Of a DNA stretch of 64,000 nucleotides, positions 1 through 9,404 are shown in pieces. The DNA lies in NCBI RefSeq assembly GCF_013155265.1, contig NZ_JABJXU010000009.1:62001-126000 (forward strand), given 5' to 3'. Under the pieces are notes generated by a model. It did not search any database. It saw only the letters and a list, made by a program, of their open reading frames with translations, and was not told the DNA's origin. The stretch's first letter is position 1; each line of letters begins with the position of its first letter. The stretch is from Enterococcus sp. MMGLQ5-1. Lineage in GTDB: Bacteria; Bacillota; Bacilli; Lactobacillales; Streptococcaceae. The position numbers were made by a program, and so were the translations under genes.

Positions 1-58
1 TGACTCGTCTATTTTTCACAGTTTTAATCAGAGATAGAAAACACCTTGCTATTGTTAG
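1..58. repeat. Element A, partial copy at the window edge
   Basis: The first ~42 bases match one arm of the dispersed palindromic element seen in full at 51.5 kb (same orientation) and at 60.2 kb (inverted). The shared landmarks are GACTCGTCTATTTTTCACAG and, a few bases on, a GAGATAGAAA run. The element must continue to the left of the window. It lies immediately downstream of the activase gene and may contribute to its 3' end. Confidence 0.75.
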
Positions 59-59
59 C

Positions 60-836
60 CTATCTGATAAGACAATTAATGCCCGCTTGCTTGAAAATGG
101 CTTGATGCTCCAGTAAATCCTCGCTATGTAATTGAGGGACGTTGGCCATTTGATAATTCCGTTTTAGTGATTGATATTTCTTTTCGCCAAATTGGTGGAA
201 GGGTAGTAGCTCTATTTTATCAATACCTAGCTGTAGAAATAATTCAGCAAAATAGCTTGCATCCTTTAGACTATCATTGAAATCGGGAATAACCGGTACT
301 CTAACAATGAGATTGTGGTGATGGGCAAGTGCGTACTGCAGGTTTGCCAATATCTGTTTGTTGTCTACACCGATTCCCTTTTTATGCTTATCGGGATTAT
401 AGTGTTTTACATCAAAGTATAACAAATCGATATTTGAAATGAATTCTTCAAAAGCAGCGTGTTCGGCGAAGCCTGTTGTCTCACAGGTGATGTGAATTCC
501 TTTATGATGTAAGACCTTTGCAAGCTTCGTCGCAAAGTCGACCTGAAATAATACTTCTCCGCCAGAAAAGGTTACACCGCCGTCAGATTCGAGGTAAAAC
601 GGTTCATCCTGCATGACCTCATTAACAATTTCGTCAATTGTTTTATAGTTACCGACTATTGTTTCTTGATTTTTTTGTGAGTGCCACATTTTTTCAGGCT
701 TGCCTGACTGAGATTCTGGATTAGAGCACCAATAACAACGAAGCGGACAGCCCTTGAAAAAGATAACAGTTCTGATACCGGGACCGTCGTGAATACTAAA
801 TTTTTGAATATTAAAAATACAGGCTTGCTCGTGCAT
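60..836 (-). CDS. Glycyl radical enzyme activating enzyme (radical SAM)
   Basis: This 258-residue protein would use S-adenosylmethionine and a [4Fe-4S] cluster to install the glycyl radical on its partner enzyme, very probably the GRE encoded at 1934. The radical SAM motif CPLRCYWC (C30, C34, C37) follows an SIHDGPGIRT segment typical of pyruvate formate-lyase/GRE activases, and GGEV follows near residue 92. The two-cluster ferredoxin insert found in many GRE activases is absent: the stretch after the motif is short and has no cysteine cluster, so the layout resembles PflA. The start is supported by an AAAGGAGGA ribosome site 5 bases upstream. It is transcribed divergently from the DeoR gene. 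The partner assignment is inferred from context. Confidence 0.88.
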   Translation of the reverse strand: MHEQACIFNIQKFSIHDGPGIRTVIFFKGCPLRCYWCSNPESQSGKPEKMWHSQKNQETIVGNYKTIDEIVNEVMQDEPFYLESDGGVTFSGGEVLFQVDFATKLAKVLHHKGIHITCETTGFAEHAAFEEFISNIDLLYFDVKHYNPDKHKKGIGVDNKQILANLQYALAHHHNLIVRVPVIPDFNDSLKDASYFAELFLQLGIDKIELLPFHQFGEKKYQSLKRNYQMANVPQLHSEDLLEHQAIFKQAGINCLIR

Positions 837-845
837 AATGTCCTC

Positions 846-992
846 CTTTTGACAGATTATTTCTAATTAATTATAGCACGATTTATTTCTTACGAAAACA
901 TATTTTTTTCTTTAGAAATAAAAATGGTTTTTTTATAGGAGAAATTTATTTCAAAGATAATTCAAAAATTGTTTTTTAATTTGCGCTATGAT
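846..992. promoter_or_regulatory. Divergent promoter region with three operator-like boxes
   Basis: For the activase (minus strand) there is an extended -10, TGCTATAAT (870-878). For the regulator (plus strand) a -10-like TATGAT lies at 987-992. Between them are three versions of one box: TTATTTCTTACGAAAA at 883-898, an inverted copy at 907-921 and TTATTTCAAAGATAA at 946-960. The same box recurs upstream of the GRE gene at 1902-1917. This fits autoregulation plus control of both structural genes by the DeoR-type protein, which is an inference from position and repetition. Confidence 0.55.
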
Positions 993-1020
993 AGACTAAG
1001 CAACATATGGAGGTGTTACT

Positions 1021-1764
1021 TTGGCTAGATTAGACGAAATTATTTCAATTGTTAATCAAAGAAAAAAAGTAGAAGTTAACGAGCTTGCGGAACTTCTGAA
1101 TGTTTCAAAGGTAACAATAAGAAAAGATTTAGATCGTTTAGAGAAGCGAGGAATGATTCATCGCCAACACGGTTTTGCTGAAATTAATAATCAGGATGAT
1201 TTAAATTATCGCTTAGCTACTAATTACGATTTAAAGAAGAAAATTGCGACGAAAGCAAGGGAGCTAGTAAATGATGGTGAAACAATTATTATTGAATCAG
1301 GCTCAACCTGTGTCCTATTAGCTGAAGAGATTGCAATGCATTGTAAAGATGTTACTATTATTACAAATTCATGCTTTTTAGCTGCTTATGTTCGTAAATA
1401 TGAGAATATTGAAATTATTCTATTAGGTGGCGAATACCAAAAGGATTCTCAGGTGAATGTAGGACCATTGATTAAAACTGTTGTTGATTATTTTTATGTT
1501 GACAAATTATTTGTTGGAATTGATGGCTATAATCCAAAGGGGATTTTCACCGGTAGTGATTTGGCGAGAGCAGATGCTTCCAAGCTGATGGCACAGTCTG
1601 CCGATAAGGTGATTATTTTAACAGATTCGAGTAAATTTGTGCAAAGAGGCTTGGTGACAGAGTTTAATATTTCTGAGGTTGACACAATCTTTACAGATAT
1701 CGGTATTGAACCTCAGCTATGTAAGCAGCTAGAGCAACAAGGGGTAAATATAATCACAGTATAA
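1021..1764 (+). CDS. DeoR-family transcriptional regulator
   Basis: This 247-residue regulator has an N-terminal DeoR helix-turn-helix (about residues 1-55; LAELLNVSKVTIRKDLDRLE) and a C-terminal DeoR sensor domain of the sugar-phosphate-binding type (ESGSTCVLLAEE, FVGIDGYNPKGIFTGSD). It starts at TTG with GGAGGTG six bases upstream. It lies between the activase and the GRE gene and is followed by a strong terminator, so it probably forms its own transcript and controls the neighbouring radical-enzyme genes. The effector is unknown; a phosphorylated sugar or polyol is likely for the family. Confidence 0.88.
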   Translation: MARLDEIISIVNQRKKVEVNELAELLNVSKVTIRKDLDRLEKRGMIHRQHGFAEINNQDDLNYRLATNYDLKKKIATKARELVNDGETIIIESGSTCVLLAEEIAMHCKDVTIITNSCFLAAYVRKYENIEIILLGGEYQKDSQVNVGPLIKTVVDYFYVDKLFVGIDGYNPKGIFTGSDLARADASKLMAQSADKVIILTDSSKFVQRGLVTEFNISEVDTIFTDIGIEPQLCKQLEQQGVNIITV

Positions 1765-1803
1765 TCATAATTTATAATTATTTATTGATAGATTAAAGTA
1801 ATA

Positions 1804-1841
1804 CGAGCTAAAGCTGCGTCATAGCTTTAGTTCTTTTTTTT
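1804..1841 (+). terminator. Rho-independent terminator of the DeoR gene
   Basis: A GAGCTAAAGCT / AGCTTTAGTTC stem (with a G-U pair) is followed by a run of T residues. Confidence 0.85.
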
Positions 1842-1849
1842 GTTTTTAA

Positions 1850-1917
1850 TTGACTTTGTTTTTTAATCGTGCTAGGATTTAGTTGCGAATGAAACTTATT
1901 TTTATTTCAAACGAAAA
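1850..1917 (+). promoter_or_regulatory. Promoter and operator-like box of the GRE gene
   Basis: TTGACT (1850-1855), a 17-base spacer and TAGGAT (1873-1878, preceded by TG) form a good sigma-A-type promoter. Downstream, TTATTTCAAACGAAAA (1902-1917) matches the box at 883-898 in 14 of 16 positions. Confidence 0.6.
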
Positions 1918-1933
1918 AAGAAAGGTGATTTAG

Positions 1934-4372
1934 ATGGTAACAGTTATTCAAGAAAAGGTAGCATTAAAAACCAATCATTTTGGTGAATTAACTCAGCGTA
2001 TGAGTGAATATCGAGAAAGTGTCCTTACCAAGCAACCCTATATTTGTGCCGAACGGGCATTATTAGCGACAGAGGCCTATCAATTACATCAAAACCAGCC
2101 CAGTGTTGTGAAGCGTGCGTTGATGCTGCAAAATATTTTAGAAAAAATGTCTATTTATATTGAGGATGAAACGCAAATTGTTGGTAATCAGGCTGCTTCA
2201 AATCGGGATGCACCAATTTTTCCAGAATACACGATGGCTTTTGTGATCGATGAGCTTGATTTATTTGAAAAGCGTGATGGCGATGTTTTTCATATTACTG
2301 AGCAAACAAAGGCTGATTTACGTCGAATTGCCCCATTTTGGGAGAATAATAACTTAAGAGCAAAGGCGGGGGCATTATTACCAGATGAGGTTTCAGTCTA
2401 TATGGAAACAGGTTTTTTTGGTATGGAAGGCAAGATGAATTCTGGGGATGCTCATTTAGCGGTAGACTATCAGTCAATGCTAAAGCTTGGGATAAAAGGT
2501 TATCAGGAGCGTGCACGTCAAGCAAAGGCAAATTTAGACTTAACGCAACCTGAAAATATTGACAAGTATCAATTTTATAAGGCAGTTGATATTGTCATGA
2601 ATGCCGTTTATACATTTGCAAAGCGTTATGCTAGGCTGGCACGAGAATTGGCTGAAACGGCTGAGCCAAAAAGGGGCTTGGAGCTGCTTGAGCTAAGCCG
2701 AATTTGTGAGAAGGTACCTTATGAGCCAGCTGCTACCTTCCACGAGGCAATTCAGGCTGTTTGGTTTATTCAGCTGATATTACAAATTGAATCTAATGGG
2801 CATTCATTATCCTATGGTCGTTTTGATCAATATATGTATCCTTATTTAAAAGCTGACTTAGCTAAGCAACAGATTACTGAGGCGAAAGCAATCGAGCTAT
2901 TAACGAATCTTTGGATTAAAACCTTAACAATTAATAAGGTTCGCAGCCAAGCGCATACCTTCAGCAGCGCAGGAAGCCCGCTTTACCAAAACGTGACAAT
3001 CGGTGGACAAACGAAAGCTAAGCAAGATGCTGTCAATAAATTGTCATATCTTGTTTTGAAAAGTGTTGCGCAAACTAAATTGCCACAGCCTAATCTCACG
3101 GTTCGTTATCATTCAGGCTTGGATAAAGCATTTATGAATGAATGTATTGAGGTAATGAAGCTTGGTTTTGGGATGCCAGCCTTTAATAATGACGAAATAA
3201 TTATTCCCTCGTTTATTAAGATTGGCGTTACTGAAGAGGATGCCTATGATTATAGTGCAATTGGCTGTGTTGAGACAGCTGTTCCAGGAAAATGGGGTTA
3301 TCGCTGCACAGGGATGAGTTATATGAATTTTCCAAAAATTTTACTGATTGCAATGAATGATGGGATAGATCCTGTATCTGGCAAAAGATTTACAAAGGGT
3401 TACGGTCACTTTACAAAGATGACATCTTTTGCAAATTTAGAAACGGCATGGGATAGTGTTGTACGTGAGCTGACAAGAAAAAGTGTCATTGTTGAAAATG
3501 CAATTGACATTGGCTTGGAGCGTGATGTACCTGACATTCTTTGCTCAGCGTTAACTGCAGACTGTATTGGTCGAGGGAAGACTCTAAAAGAGGGTGGCGC
3601 AATTTATGACTTCATTTCTGGTTTACAGGTAGGGATTGCTAATTTGGCCGATTCACTTGCTGCGATTAAACAGCTAGTGTTTGAACAAAAGAAATTTACA
3701 CCTGCTGAATTATGGGAAGCTTTAATGACGGATTATGCGACTGAGCAAGGTCAGGAAATACAACAAATGATTATTAATGAGGTGCCAAAGTATGGTAATG
3801 ACGATGACTATGTCGATCAATTAGTCGTCAAGGCCTATGATAGCTACATTGAGGAGGTCAAAAAATATCCAAATACGCGCTATGGGCGTGGATCGATTGG
3901 GGGGACACGCTACTCTGGTACTTCTTCAATTTCAGCAAATGTTGGTCAAGGCAAGGGGACAATGGCAACACCAGATGGTCGAAATGCATGGACTCCACTA
4001 GCCGAGGGGTGTTCGCCATCTCATAATATGGATAAGCATGGGCCTACCTCAGTTTTGAAGTCAGTCTCGAAGCTAAGGACAGAAGAAATTATTGGCGGTG
4101 TCTTGCTTAATCAGAAGGTAAATCCACAGATGATTGCTAAAGAGGCGGATAAACAGAAACTGATTATGCTAATTCGTGCCTTCTTTAATCAATTGCATGG
4201 CTATCACATTCAATATAACGTTGTTTCGCGTGAAACATTAATTGATGCACAAAAGTATCCAGATAAGCATCGGGATTTAATTGTACGTGTCGCAGGCTAT
4301 TCAGCCTTCTTCAATGTTCTTTCTAAAGCTACCCAAGATGATATTATTGCGCGAACAGAACAGGTTCTTTAG
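1934..4372 (+). CDS. Glycyl radical enzyme of the PflD/YbiW group
   Basis: This 812-residue protein has both hallmarks of the family: the active-site loop SAIGCVETAVPG (Cys445, Glu447) and the C-terminal glycyl radical site RVAGYSAFF (Gly788). There is one active-site cysteine, not the CC pair of true pyruvate formate-lyases, so a dehydratase or lyase acting on a polyol or sugar derivative is more likely. Members with this GCVE loop include E. coli YbiW, recently linked to 1,5-anhydroglucitol-6-phosphate metabolism. That activity is only a possibility here, because no PTS or fructose-6-phosphate aldolase lies nearby. The ribosome site AAAGGTGA precedes the ATG. Its activase and a DeoR regulator are directly upstream. 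Confidence 0.88.
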   Translation: MVTVIQEKVALKTNHFGELTQRMSEYRESVLTKQPYICAERALLATEAYQLHQNQPSVVKRALMLQNILEKMSIYIEDETQIVGNQAASNRDAPIFPEYTMAFVIDELDLFEKRDGDVFHITEQTKADLRRIAPFWENNNLRAKAGALLPDEVSVYMETGFFGMEGKMNSGDAHLAVDYQSMLKLGIKGYQERARQAKANLDLTQPENIDKYQFYKAVDIVMNAVYTFAKRYARLARELAETAEPKRGLELLELSRICEKVPYEPAATFHEAIQAVWFIQLILQIESNGHSLSYGRFDQYMYPYLKADLAKQQITEAKAIELLTNLWIKTLTINKVRSQAHTFSSAGSPLYQNVTIGGQTKAKQDAVNKLSYLVLKSVAQTKLPQPNLTVRYHSGLDKAFMNECIEVMKLGFGMPAFNNDEIIIPSFIKIGVTEEDAYDYSAIGCVETAVPGKWGYRCTGMSYMNFPKILLIAMNDGIDPVSGKRFTKGYGHFTKMTSFANLETAWDSVVRELTRKSVIVENAIDIGLERDVPDILCSALTADCIGRGKTLKEGGAIYDFISGLQVGIANLADSLAAIKQLVFEQKKFTPAELWEALMTDYATEQGQEIQQMIINEVPKYGNDDDYVDQLVVKAYDSYIEEVKKYPNTRYGRGSIGGTRYSGTSSISANVGQGKGTMATPDGRNAWTPLAEGCSPSHNMDKHGPTSVLKSVSKLRTEEIIGGVLLNQKVNPQMIAKEADKQKLIMLIRAFFNQLHGYHIQYNVVSRETLIDAQKYPDKHRDLIVRVAGYSAFFNVLSKATQDDIIARTEQVL

Positions 4373-4424
4373 AGATACGCCAATTTATAAATTAGTATAA
4401 AATCAGTTGTTTTCTCTCTCTGAA

Positions 4425-4740
4425 TAAAACTGCGAGCAATAGACTAGTCATTCGTTTATCTAATCAGATGTTTTCTGTCTGACCGAATGATGTTTCTATT
4501 TGAGCAGTTTTGAGAGAGATAAAGCCTGTCAAATATGCTGGCAATGCTAAAGCGTTTTTTGAAGGAACATCATTTGCTGTAACAAATGATTTAGATTTCA
4601 CAATAAAACTATAATATTCAAAGCAGTCTTGAGCAACGTAAAAAAGCAGGACAAAATAATATAGACAAACGCTCAATTATGTTTCTGGCATTTGTCTAAA
4701 TTCTGAGAGGTAAGGACATTTTGTCCTTGCCTCTTTTGAT
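4425..4740. repeat. Element A copy with terminator, after the GRE gene
   Basis: This gene-free stretch holds a palindromic block. An arm beginning AAAACTGCGAGCAATAGAC and its inverse near 4490-4512 enclose an inner ATCAGATG / GTCTGAC hairpin. The same block recurs at 60.24 kb and, inverted, at 51.58 kb and at the window edge. Its right end is a terminator hairpin, GAGGTAAGGACA / TGTCCTTGCCTC plus TTTT (4705-4736), like the ends of the other copies. Small ORFs in it are by-products of the repeat. Confidence 0.75.
4705..4736. terminator. Bidirectional terminator between the GRE gene and fbp
   Basis: A near-perfect 12-bp stem (GAGGTAAGGACA with TGTCCTTGCCTC) is followed by TTTT. It is placed to end both the GRE transcript and, read from the other strand, the fbp transcript. 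Confidence 0.75.
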
Positions 4741-4765
4741 AAATGAGTATTTAGCCTACGATGAT

Positions 4766-6673
4766 TTAATCATTAAAATTTTCTTGAATCAAATCTTCTA
4801 AATCAGCGATTTGTCGTTGTAGCTCTTCACCAATTGAGGTGTCCTTTATTAAAATACGAAATTCATCATGATTAATGATTCGCTTGGTTGAAACAGTCTT
4901 GCCTGCTTTCTGGTGAATAAATAAATCAGCTACGGAATTAAAGGGCTGATGAGTGACAATTTGAAAACCAGTTGAGGTATAAAGTAATGTGTAGCCACCG
5001 ATACCAGTTGTTTGTTGATAGGCTTTGGACAGACCACCATCAATTACAAATAGCTTGCCATCAGCCTTGATTGGACTTTCGCCTTGAGTTACTTTAATTG
5101 GTGTATGCCCATTGATAATGTGTGCATTATTACCAGATAAGCCGAATTCTGCAAGGATTTGCTCACAATAGTCGCTTTGATTACGAAAGCTAAAATAAGG
5201 ATTACGTTTTTCATGATGACTTTCCTTGTCATTAATGAAATAACGCTCGAAAGTCGCCATTTTTTCTTTGCCAAAAAGTGGCGAATATTTACCACACCAA
5301 GCATACCAAAACAAGTCCGTATCGAAGTCAATGTGATTGCAAGGATTAGCGTAGCTTAGTCGAAGGTGATTATCAAAGAAATCAAGTAATTTTTTGCCAG
5401 TTAAATTTTGTTGACCGAAGTTAACATTCTTAAAATTGCCATTTTCATCTAGAGGGATACAACCATGAAATAGAAGCTGTCCATTATATACAAGATACAT
5501 GCCACCGTGAGTCATTAGGAAATCCAAGTGTCTCTTTAAACGTTGTGAGTTTTGGAAGCTTTGTAGTAAGGCGCTTATGACTAATTCTTCGTCTAGTGTT
5601 AAATGATCGGGCTGCTTTTTATCAACTAGCTGAAAGCAACCATTGATTAATTGATAGCTGTGATTTTTAATTTGAATTTTTTTTTGATCGCTAGACAAAT
5701 TATGAAGCAATTTGCCACCAGCCAATTTAAATTCTGGTCGACGAATACTCAATTGGCTTTCAAGCTTGTATTGAATGATAGTTAAGGCCTGATGAACCTT
5801 AGACAGACTTTCTTTTTGACCTTCATTAGAACAATTTTTAGGGTGAAATTGTTCATTATTAGCATAATTTTTCTCGGCGAATATGAATAGGTGTCTTAAA
5901 TTAAAGCCATAGGCAGCCTCAATATCATCAAGGTAATTGTATCGAGCAGCAATTCTCAATAAAGCTGCTAAACAAATTTTTGAGCCTGCCATTGCTCCGA
6001 GCCATAGGATATCGTGATTGCCCCATTGAATATCGACATTATGGTGAGCAATTAATTCATCCATGACCTTTTCAACTTGCCTTCCTCGATCAAAAATATC
6101 GCCAACGACGTGTAGATGGTCAACCACAAGCCGTTGGATTGTCTGACAAATGGCAATTAAGAAATCAGTCATTTGATTTAATTGAATCAGTTTATTAATA
6201 ATTGTTAAATAATAACTTTCTTTTAAGTCTTGGATTTCAAAGCGGAAGATTAGCTCTTCTGCCAAATAAGCAAAATTTTTGGGAAGTGCTTTTCTTAGCT
6301 TTGAACGTGAATATTTACCAGCGACGTCCTTTAAAAGAATAATTATTTGATCAAGCTTAATTGCATACCAATCATCTGGCATTTTTTCTTGGGTAGTCAA
6401 GCTTCTTTCTGGATAATAGACAAATAAAGCCAATGCCTCTTTTTCAGGTGTCGCTAATTCAGGAAATAGAAAATAAATTTTTTCACGTATTATTCCAGCA
6501 CCATTACGTAATGTGTGAGCAAAGGCTTCATATTCGCCATGAATATCACTAATATAATGCTCAGTACCCTTGGGTAATTGCAATATTGCTTCTAAATTAA
6601 TGCGCTCTGTAAGGAGAGCTTCTTTGGTTTTAAATTGTTCAAATAGTAGATTATTGTACTTGTCTGCAATCAT
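4766..6673 (-). CDS. fbp: Fructose-1,6-bisphosphatase, class III
   Basis: This enzyme hydrolyses fructose 1,6-bisphosphate to fructose 6-phosphate, the committed step of gluconeogenesis. The 635-residue length is the usual size of the Firmicutes class III enzyme. Metallophosphatase motifs are clear: YISDIHGEY near residue 42, HVVGDIFDRG near 190, WGNHD near 217, and INGHTPIK in the C-terminal part. The ATG has an AAGGAG ribosome site. It is divergent from ppdK, sharing an intergenic region that contains an inverted ATATAATAC/GTATTATAT pair, which suggests joint control of the two gluconeogenic genes. Confidence 0.95.
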   Translation of the reverse strand: MIADKYNNLLFEQFKTKEALLTERINLEAILQLPKGTEHYISDIHGEYEAFAHTLRNGAGIIREKIYFLFPELATPEKEALALFVYYPERSLTTQEKMPDDWYAIKLDQIIILLKDVAGKYSRSKLRKALPKNFAYLAEELIFRFEIQDLKESYYLTIINKLIQLNQMTDFLIAICQTIQRLVVDHLHVVGDIFDRGRQVEKVMDELIAHHNVDIQWGNHDILWLGAMAGSKICLAALLRIAARYNYLDDIEAAYGFNLRHLFIFAEKNYANNEQFHPKNCSNEGQKESLSKVHQALTIIQYKLESQLSIRRPEFKLAGGKLLHNLSSDQKKIQIKNHSYQLINGCFQLVDKKQPDHLTLDEELVISALLQSFQNSQRLKRHLDFLMTHGGMYLVYNGQLLFHGCIPLDENGNFKNVNFGQQNLTGKKLLDFFDNHLRLSYANPCNHIDFDTDLFWYAWCGKYSPLFGKEKMATFERYFINDKESHHEKRNPYFSFRNQSDYCEQILAEFGLSGNNAHIINGHTPIKVTQGESPIKADGKLFVIDGGLSKAYQQTTGIGGYTLLYTSTGFQIVTHQPFNSVADLFIHQKAGKTVSTKRIINHDEFRILIKDTSIGEELQRQIADLEDLIQENFND

Positions 6674-6690
6674 TAATTAACTCCTTAAAA

Positions 6691-6735
6691 AATATAATAC
6701 ATCATATTGACTTTATTTAAGACGTATTATATCAT
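6691..6735. promoter_or_regulatory. ppdK promoter with candidate CcpN-like operator
   Basis: TTGACT (6707-6712), a 17-base spacer and TATCAT (6730-6735) form the ppdK promoter. TTTAAGACGTATTATAT (6716-6732) fills the spacer and has a near-identical partner at 9449-9465 upstream of the CcpN-like gene. AATATAATAC at 6691-6700 makes an inverted pair with it towards fbp. Repressor binding here would occlude the polymerase; which protein binds is inferred. Confidence 0.6.
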
Positions 6736-6773
6736 CTAATCAGACATATTAATAGATGGTTTAGGAGGATATT

Positions 6774-9374
6774 ATGAAAAATGTTTACCGTTTTACCGAG
6801 GGGAATGCTTCAATGAAGTCGTTACTTGGAGGTAAAGGCGCAAATTTAGCTGAAATGACACGTCTAGGCTTACCAGTACCTCCCGGTTTCACTGTTACAA
6901 CTGAGGCTTGTATGTCATTTTTAGAAACTGGTAGCTATCAAAAAACACTTCAAACCGAGATCGAACAGGCAATTAGAGATTTAGAGTTGGCAACTGGTAA
7001 GGCTTTTAATTCATCCACCCATTTATTATTAGTATCCGTTCGCAGCGGTGCTCAGTTTTCAATGCCGGGAATGATGGATACTATTTTAAATCTTGGCTTG
7101 AATGATCAAAACGTGAAAGCACTAGCTAAGCTGACAAATAATGATACATTTGCTTATGATTGTTATCGTCGACTACTACAGATGTTTGGTGATGTTGTTT
7201 TTTCGATTCCGAAGTCACAATTTGATAGCCAAATCGCAAAGCATGAGCTGAATTTCGATAAAAATGTAAGCGATTTCTCTAAAAGAGAGTTTGAGATTCT
7301 AATTCAATCATTTCATCAAGTTTATCAAATCAATCAGTATACCTTCCCGCAAAATCCGTATCTGCAATTAGAATATGCGATTCAAGCTGTTTTTAATTCG
7401 TGGAATAATCATCGAGCAAAGGTCTACCGCAGTCTTAATCAAATTGATGATGCCTTGGGAACGGCGGTTAATATTCAAAGTATGGTCTTTGGGAATAGCG
7501 GTCAAACGAGTGGTACTGGTGTTGCCTTTACCCGCAATCCGAGTACAGGAGAAAATAAATTATTCGGTGAATTTTTAATTAATGCTCAAGGTGAGGATGT
7601 TGTTGCAGGCTTAAGAACCCCACAACCGCTTGAAAGCATTCGGACTATTTTACCTGAAGCTTTTGATGAATTCCAAAAAATAGCGCATTTACTTGAAGGT
7701 CATTATCGAGACATGCAGGATTTAGAATTTACAATTGAGCAGGGTAAGCTATATATTCTACAGACTCGAAATGGCAAGCGTTCAGCCAAGGCTGCATTGA
7801 AAATTGCGGTTGACTTAGTCACTGAAAAAATTTCTACTAAAGAAGCGGCGATTTTAAAAATGAGGGCCGAGGATATTAATCAACTTTTGCATCCTATTTT
7901 TGTTGAATCAGAATTAAAAAAAGCGACTCTTTTGGCTAGTGGCTTACCAGCTAGTCCTGGGGCTGCTGTTGGGAAAATTGTCTTTACTGCAGAACGTGCA
8001 AAGGAGCTAGTCGCTTTTGGTGAAAAGGTGGTTTTGGTAAGGCGAGAAACTTCACCAGAGGATATTGAGGGTCTGCTTGCAGCAGAAGCAATCGTGACAA
8101 CGTATGGCGGGATGACCTCACATGCTGCTGTTGTGGCACGTGGTATGGGAACCTGCTGTGTCACTGGTTGTGAAGCAGCAAAAATAGAAGAAGCTCAAAA
8201 AATTGTAAGAATCAATAATCAACTATTGACTGAGGGCGATATTATTTCGGTTGATGGCACGACGGGGCGGATTTATATTGGTGAAATTGAAACTGAGCTA
8301 TCAAAGCTTGATGAAAATTTTCAAAGCTTGATGCAGTGGTGTGATGCGATTGCCAAGGTTAAGGTCTATGCGAATGCTGAAACAATTTTGGATTTGCGAA
8401 CTGCACTTGATTTTGGTGCGCAGGGTGTGGGATTAGCTAGAACTGAGCATATGTTTTTTGGGGTAGAACGATTGCGGGCAATGCGGCAATGGATTTTAAC
8501 AGAACAAAAATCAGAAGCCTTGGCGCAGTTAATTTCATTTCAAACGGTTGATTTTTATCAAATGTTTAAGCTGACTAAAGATAAACCGATGATTATTCGA
8601 CTGTTAGATCCCCCAATGCATGAGTTTTTACCACATGGTAATCGAGAGATACAAAAGGTAGCAAAAGAGCTGTCGTTGACAGTAGTAGAGGTTGAACAAA
8701 GTCTGGCAGCATTAGCTGAGGTCAATCCAATGCTTGGGCATCGTGGTGTTCGGATTGGCGTGACAGCACCTGATATTTATCAGATGCAGGTGACGGCAAT
8801 TATTAAAAGTGCAATTAAGCATTGGCGTGAAGGGCTTAGAATAACGCCTAAAATTATGATTCCCTTAATTGCGGAAGCCTCTGAATTAATATTGGTGAAG
8901 CAACAGCTGATTGAGCAAATTCAAACAATATTTCAAGCTGAGTCGATTGAAATTCCATATGAGATTGGCACAATGATTGAGCTACCGCGGGCTTGTCTAG
9001 TTGCTAATGACTTAGCGGAAAATGCCGATTTTTTCAGCTTTGGCACGAATGATTTAACGCAGATGACCTATGGCTTTTCTCGCGATGATATTGGTAAATT
9101 TATTGGAGATTATCAGGAAAAAGGGTTGCTTGTGAATGACCCATTTCAAGTTTTAGATATTGATGGGGTTGGTCAGCTAGTTGAGATGGCAGTGCAAAAG
9201 GGGCGTTCAGTTAAGCCAAATCTTTCAATCGGTGTTTGTGGGGAGGTTGGCGGTAATCCACCATCAATTGCTTTTTTCCAAAAAATCGGTGTGAATTATG
9301 TTTCCTGTTCGCCATATCGTGTACCAATCGCTAGATTGACTGTTGCCAAAGAGGCAATTCATCGACTTTCTTAA
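6774..9374 (+). CDS. ppdK: Pyruvate, phosphate dikinase
   Basis: This enzyme interconverts pyruvate, ATP and phosphate with phosphoenolpyruvate, AMP and diphosphate, giving PEP for gluconeogenesis. The 866-residue length is typical. It has the N-terminal ATP-grasp domain (GGKGANLAEM, SVRSGAQFSMPGMMDT), the swivelling phosphohistidine domain with GGMTSHAAVVARGMG (catalytic His450, with Thr448 as the expected regulatory phosphorylation site), and the C-terminal PEP-binding TIM barrel (GTNDLTQMTYG, IGVCGEVGGNP). An AGGAGGA ribosome site precedes the ATG. The regulator of its Thr/His phosphorylation state is encoded downstream at 10124, supporting a functional unit. Confidence 0.96.
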   Translation: MKNVYRFTEGNASMKSLLGGKGANLAEMTRLGLPVPPGFTVTTEACMSFLETGSYQKTLQTEIEQAIRDLELATGKAFNSSTHLLLVSVRSGAQFSMPGMMDTILNLGLNDQNVKALAKLTNNDTFAYDCYRRLLQMFGDVVFSIPKSQFDSQIAKHELNFDKNVSDFSKREFEILIQSFHQVYQINQYTFPQNPYLQLEYAIQAVFNSWNNHRAKVYRSLNQIDDALGTAVNIQSMVFGNSGQTSGTGVAFTRNPSTGENKLFGEFLINAQGEDVVAGLRTPQPLESIRTILPEAFDEFQKIAHLLEGHYRDMQDLEFTIEQGKLYILQTRNGKRSAKAALKIAVDLVTEKISTKEAAILKMRAEDINQLLHPIFVESELKKATLLASGLPASPGAAVGKIVFTAERAKELVAFGEKVVLVRRETSPEDIEGLLAAEAIVTTYGGMTSHAAVVARGMGTCCVTGCEAAKIEEAQKIVRINNQLLTEGDIISVDGTTGRIYIGEIETELSKLDENFQSLMQWCDAIAKVKVYANAETILDLRTALDFGAQGVGLARTEHMFFGVERLRAMRQWILTEQKSEALAQLISFQTVDFYQMFKLTKDKPMIIRLLDPPMHEFLPHGNREIQKVAKELSLTVVEVEQSLAALAEVNPMLGHRGVRIGVTAPDIYQMQVTAIIKSAIKHWREGLRITPKIMIPLIAEASELILVKQQLIEQIQTIFQAESIEIPYEIGTMIELPRACLVANDLAENADFFSFGTNDLTQMTYGFSRDDIGKFIGDYQEKGLLVNDPFQVLDIDGVGQLVEMAVQKGRSVKPNLSIGVCGEVGGNPPSIAFFQKIGVNYVSCSPYRVPIARLTVAKEAIHRLS

Positions 9375-9404
9375 TATTCATTCTTTATAAAAAATTCTTT
9401 TAGA

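Noticed and set aside
4464-4676. 70-codon minus-strand ORF between the GRE gene and fbp
   Set aside because: It lies within element A, has no ribosome site, and its translation reflects the palindrome.
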